A DNA stretch of 17,932 nt from an uncultured Clostridia bacterium (GTDB taxonomy: Bacteria; Bacillota; Clostridia; Oscillospirales; Ruminococcaceae). Where the stretch lies: positions 1-17,932 of the forward strand of contig CALGTU010000037.1 of NCBI GenBank assembly GCA_937901465.1, given 5' to 3'. Below, piece after piece: positions 15,149-17,932 of this stretch. The notes under the pieces were generated by a model that saw only the letters and a list, made by a program, of their open reading frames with translations, was not told where the DNA came from and searched no databases. Made by a program: the position numbers and the translations under genes. Position 1 is the first letter of the stretch. The number at the start of each line of letters is the position of its first letter.

Positions 15149-16340
15149 CGGAATACTTACCGTTTCTCAGATAAATAAATATCTGTTTTTAAAATTGAAT
15201 AGTGATGTTAACCTGAAATCAAAACTGATAAAGGGCGAAATTTCGAATTTTAAGTATCATGAAAAAACAGGTTGTATCTTTTTCACACTAAAAGATAATG
15301 AAAGTTCGATAAAGGCTATAATGTATCGTTCTTGTGCTGAAAATTTGAAAGTCAAAATAGAGGATGGCATGTCTGTCATAGTTGTTGCTAACGTTACATT
15401 ATACGAGCGCGACGGAAATTGCCAATTATCTGTTACAGATATTCAGCCTAGCGGAAAAGGTAAAATAAATGCCGAGCTTGAACTTTTAAAGCAAAAACTT
15501 TATGAAGAAGGTCTTTGTGATGAAGAAAGAAAACGTCCTTTACCTGAATTCCCTAGGAAAATCGGTCTTATAACGTCAAGGGGAAGTGCGGCTGAAAAAG
15601 ATGTGATTTCAAATCTAGAAAGAAGATATCCTATCGGAGAAATCGTTGTATTTCCTGTTCTTGTTCAGGGAGAAAATGCTCCTTTATCTATAAGAAATGC
15701 TATAATTTCCGCAAGTAAAAGCGATTGTGATGTGCTCATTCTCGCTAGAGGTGGCGGGTCAAACGAAGATCTTTCATGCTTTAATACAGAATTAGTTGCA
15801 AGGGCTGTGGCGGAATCTTCGATTCCTATGATAACTGCTATAGGTCATGAGATAGATACAACTCTTGTCGATTATGTTTCGGATAAGAGAGCACCTACAC
15901 CCACAGCTGCTACTGAATTTGTTGCTCCTGATAAAAAAAGATTGCTTGATATCTTGCAAAACTATATGAATATGTTGTATAATTATACTTTAGGGAATAT
16001 TTGTTCTCGTGAAAGAGAGTATAATAATATTTCGAATCATTTTGCTTTGCTGGGCACAGACAAAAAACTCGCTCTTAACGAAGAAAGACTCGAATTGAGC
16101 AGATATAAATTATCCAAACTTACTTATGACAGAATAAATCATTTTAATTCACTTCTTGAAAATAAAGAAGCAGAATTGAAACAGTTGAATCCTATGCTTA
16201 TCTTGTCAAGAGGGTATTCTGTTGTTACTAAAGATACGAAAATTGTTTCTTCTTCAGATAACTTGTCAGCAGGGGATACAGTTGAAGTAAAACTCGGAAA
16301 AGGTAAATTTATTGCAAAAATCACAGAAATCGGAGAATAA
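15141..16340 (+). CDS. xseA: exodeoxyribonuclease VII large subunit
   Basis: This 399-residue catalytic subunit of exonuclease VII degrades single-stranded DNA in both directions. It has an N-terminal OB-fold (about 5-100, with LTVSQINKYL and GEISNFKYHEKTG), the catalytic core with RKIGLITSRGSAAEKDV, ARGGGSNEDL and ITAIGHEIDTTLVDYVSD, a coiled-coil stretch (about 265-345) and a C-terminal beta segment beginning SRGYSVV. GACGGAGGA before the ATG lies within the end of the upstream gene. xseB starts two bases after its stop. Confidence 0.97.
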   Translation: MDNGILTVSQINKYLFLKLNSDVNLKSKLIKGEISNFKYHEKTGCIFFTLKDNESSIKAIMYRSCAENLKVKIEDGMSVIVVANVTLYERDGNCQLSVTDIQPSGKGKINAELELLKQKLYEEGLCDEERKRPLPEFPRKIGLITSRGSAAEKDVISNLERRYPIGEIVVFPVLVQGENAPLSIRNAIISASKSDCDVLILARGGGSNEDLSCFNTELVARAVAESSIPMITAIGHEIDTTLVDYVSDKRAPTPTAATEFVAPDKKRLLDILQNYMNMLYNYTLGNICSREREYNNISNHFALLGTDKKLALNEERLELSRYKLSKLTYDRINHFNSLLENKEAELKQLNPMLILSRGYSVVTKDTKIVSSSDNLSAGDTVEVKLGKGKFIAKITEIGE

Positions 16341-16342
16341 AT

Positions 16343-16540
16343 ATGCAGTTTGAAAAATCTATTGAAAAACTGAATAATATAATTGAAAAACTTGAAAATG
16401 AAGAAACAACTCTTGAAGAAACGCTCAAACTCTATAAAGAAGGTTCAAAGCTTATTTCTTCTTGTAAAAAAGAGATTGAAAATGCAAAACAGGTTGTTTC
16501 ACAGTTTAATACGGAGGAAGAAAATGAATCCGAAGAATAA
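16343..16540 (+). CDS. xseB: exodeoxyribonuclease VII small subunit
   Basis: This 65-residue helical protein has the family pattern FEKSIEKLNNIIEKLENEE at 3-21, followed by ETLKLYKEGSKLI and an acidic tail. Several copies bind the coiled coil of XseA. GGAG inside the end of xseA is the ribosome site. The last 17 bases overlap the next gene in another frame. Confidence 0.96.
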   Translation: MQFEKSIEKLNNIIEKLENEETTLEETLKLYKEGSKLISSCKKEIENAKQVVSQFNTEEENESEE

Positions 16541-17402
16541 TGATATTCTTAAAAACTATGTAATAACAACCGAAAACGCGATAGATGCTGTATTTTCTTC
16601 TGATATTGCACCTAAAACATCTCTTTCAGATGCAATGAGATATTCTTTAGAGGCTGGCGGAAAAAGAATAAGACCTTCTCTTGTTATGGAATTTTGTCGT
16701 TCTGTTTCCGGAGAATATGAAAAATCAATAAATGCAGCTGTTGCAATTGAAATGATTCATACTTTTTCACTTATACATGACGATTTGCCATGTATGGATG
16801 ATGACGACTTCAGAAGAGGAAAACCTTCTTGTCATAAAAAATTTGATGAAGCGACAGCCCTTTTAGCAGGGGACGCTCTTGAAAACCTTGCTTTTAAGGT
16901 TATTATCACATCAGATTATGATGATAGAATAAAATCTCGCCTTATTTCTGAAATTTCAGAAGCTACTTCGAAAATGATTGATGGACAAGTTAAAGATTTA
17001 TCATTTCTTAAAAGAAAAGATATTTCTGAAAGAGAACTTCTTGAAATGTATTCCCTTAAAACCTGCGCTTTGATAGAATGTTCTGCTGTTATGGGATGTA
17101 TCTGTGGCGGTGCCGATGAAGATAAAATCATCTCTGCAAGAGAATATGCACATTATCTGGGACTTGCATTTCAAATAAGAGACGATATTCTTGATATAAT
17201 CGGAGATGAAAAAGAACTTGGAAAACCGATAGGCAGTGATGCAGATAACAACAAAACAACAATTGCGTCTGTGCTTGGTATAGAAAAAGCATCTGAACTT
17301 GCTGAAAAATACAGCAATGATGCACTTGACAAACTCAATGATTTTGAAAATAATGATTTTTTGAAGGATTTAACAAAATCACTTCTTGAAAGATATAAAT
17401 AA
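16524..17402 (+). CDS. ispA: polyprenyl (geranyl/farnesyl) diphosphate synthase
   Basis: This trans-prenyltransferase condenses IPP with allylic diphosphates to make farnesyl diphosphate, the feed for undecaprenyl phosphate. The first Asp-rich motif is DDLPCMD (86-92), the DDxxxxD bacterial FPP synthase type, followed by RRGKPSCH. The second is DDILD (220-224). GGKRIRP (45-51) binds IPP. At 292 residues it has standard length. The start is the ATG at 16524, eight bases after ACGGAGGA. An upstream extension starting at 16383 would lie inside xseB in another frame and encodes only a lysine-rich shadow. It is translationally overlapped with xseB, as is common in Firmicutes. Confidence 0.96.
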   Translation: MNPKNNDILKNYVITTENAIDAVFSSDIAPKTSLSDAMRYSLEAGGKRIRPSLVMEFCRSVSGEYEKSINAAVAIEMIHTFSLIHDDLPCMDDDDFRRGKPSCHKKFDEATALLAGDALENLAFKVIITSDYDDRIKSRLISEISEATSKMIDGQVKDLSFLKRKDISERELLEMYSLKTCALIECSAVMGCICGGADEDKIISAREYAHYLGLAFQIRDDILDIIGDEKELGKPIGSDADNNKTTIASVLGIEKASELAEKYSNDALDKLNDFENNDFLKDLTKSLLERYK

Positions 17403-17416
17403 AGGGGTATAAGAAT

Positions 17417-17863
17417 ATGATTCCTTATAATTACACTTTAATTTCAGCAGTTGCGTCTTGGTTTGCTGCACAATTCATAAAAACAGTTATACATGCAATA
17501 AAGTATAAAACATTCAATCCTGAAAGACTTTTTGGTTCTGGTGGTATGCCTAGTTCTCATTCAGCACTTGTGTGTGCTGCGACTCTTGCCTGCGGAAGAT
17601 CTCAGGGCATAGAATCAGTTTCTTTTGCGATAATGTTCCTTGTTGCTATGGTTGTTATGTATGATGCTATGGGTGTCCGTCGTGCTGCCGGTCTTCATGC
17701 AAGAGAACTCAATAAAATTCGTGATATTATTTTAGAACGCAATGAGATAAATGAAAAAACCAAAAAGCTTAAAGAGTATATCGGTCATACTCCTCTCGAA
17801 GTTCTCGGAGGTGCTGTTTTAGGTATTTTCATCTCACTCATTATGCCTGTTACAATAGGGTAA
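17417..17863 (+). CDS. divergent PAP2 family membrane protein (DUF212, YuiD-like)
   Basis: This 148-residue integral membrane protein is related to acid phosphatases of the PAP2 superfamily. It has GGMPSSHSA (42-50), which recalls the PSGH-type PAP2 motif, and DAMGVRRAAGLHARELN (83-99), the hallmark of DUF212. Three to four hydrophobic segments flank these. Function in bacteria is not established; a lipid-phosphate or prenyl-phosphate substrate is an inference from the superfamily and from its position after ispA. AAAGGGG is the ribosome site. The gap to the next gene is six bases. Confidence 0.9.
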   Translation: MIPYNYTLISAVASWFAAQFIKTVIHAIKYKTFNPERLFGSGGMPSSHSALVCAATLACGRSQGIESVSFAIMFLVAMVVMYDAMGVRRAAGLHARELNKIRDIILERNEINEKTKKLKEYIGHTPLEVLGGAVLGIFISLIMPVTIG

Positions 17864-17869
17864 ATAATT

Positions 17870-17932
17870 ATGGCTAATAATGAAACAAACAACTCAAAAA
17901 GACATGTTAAATTGTCTGAACTTAATCTTCCT
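17870..17932 (+). CDS. start of a further gene, probably 1-deoxy-D-xylulose-5-phosphate synthase (partial)
   Basis: An ATG six bases after the DUF212 stop opens a frame that runs 21 codons to the window edge, with a polar start followed by KLSELNLP. Dxs commonly follows ispA in this gene cluster, and its N-terminus often has a similar L..L.LP stretch before the first helix. This fits, but 21 residues cannot prove it. The ribosome site is weak (AGGG), suggesting coupling to the upstream gene. Confidence 0.45.
   Translation, partial: MANNETNNSKRHVKLSELNLP

Noticed and set aside
16383..16523. N-terminal extension of ispA through xseB
   Set aside because: The extra residues are a lysine-rich out-of-frame shadow of xseB. 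GGAGGA at 16513 and normal family length favour ATG 16524.
1..17932. CRISPR array, tRNA, rRNA, prophage, transposase or defence system
   Set aside because: No regularly spaced repeats, RNA-gene signatures or mobile-element proteins were seen. All substantial reading frames are accounted for by core genes.

Overview
The window is a low-GC, densely packed chromosomal stretch of a spore-forming Clostridia bacterium, most likely of the Ruminococcaceae/Oscillospiraceae. The evidence is AT-rich codon use (AGA, AAA, ATA and TAA stops common), consensus sigma-A promoters, strong GGAGG ribosome sites, a complete eight-gene spoIIIA operon and the gene order asp23-nusB-xseA-xseB-ispA. It is core genome: I see no IS element, prophage, CRISPR array, rRNA or tRNA. 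No gene-free stretch exceeds 300 bases; the longest is about 210 bases, between mtaB and the HPr-like gene.

Layout. 1-939 (minus) is the N-terminal part of the tRNA methylthiotransferase gene mtaB, divergent from everything else. 1151-2628 holds a degenerate HPr-like protein and a DD-carboxypeptidase-family protein that has lost its catalytic serines. 2730-4549 holds pgi and a small P-loop protein of unknown role. 4691-5371 is the yceD-rpmF pair behind a perfect sigma-A promoter. 5436-8521 is der-plsY-gpsA (ribosome assembly GTPase and the first steps of phospholipid synthesis), ended by a strong terminator. gpsA is split by an odd frameshift. 8658-13309 is spoIIIAA-AH, which encodes the mother-cell part of the channel joining mother cell and forespore. 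13374-17863 is asp23/gls24, nusB, a TsaD paralogue, xseA, xseB, ispA and a DUF212 (divergent PAP2) gene. 17870 to the end is the start of another gene, probably dxs.

How the genes work together. PlsY and GpsA make lysophosphatidic acid and its glycerol-3-phosphate precursor. IspA (with Dxs, if that is the next gene) makes polyprenyl precursors, and XseA plus XseB form exonuclease VII. The spoIIIA genes are closely spaced or overlapping and so probably translationally coupled. The vegetative genes downstream have their own sigma-A-like promoter at 13310.

Most notable anomalies. (1) gpsA is broken near 8047 by about 20 extra GC-rich bases. These appear to encode a second, diverged copy of the motif just before them, which suggests a mosaic junction, a real mutation or an assembly chimera. 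(2) The DacF-like protein has Asn in place of both catalytic serines. (3) The HPr-like protein lacks the phosphorylatable histidine but keeps the Ser46 region. I found no convincing wholly new multi-gene system.
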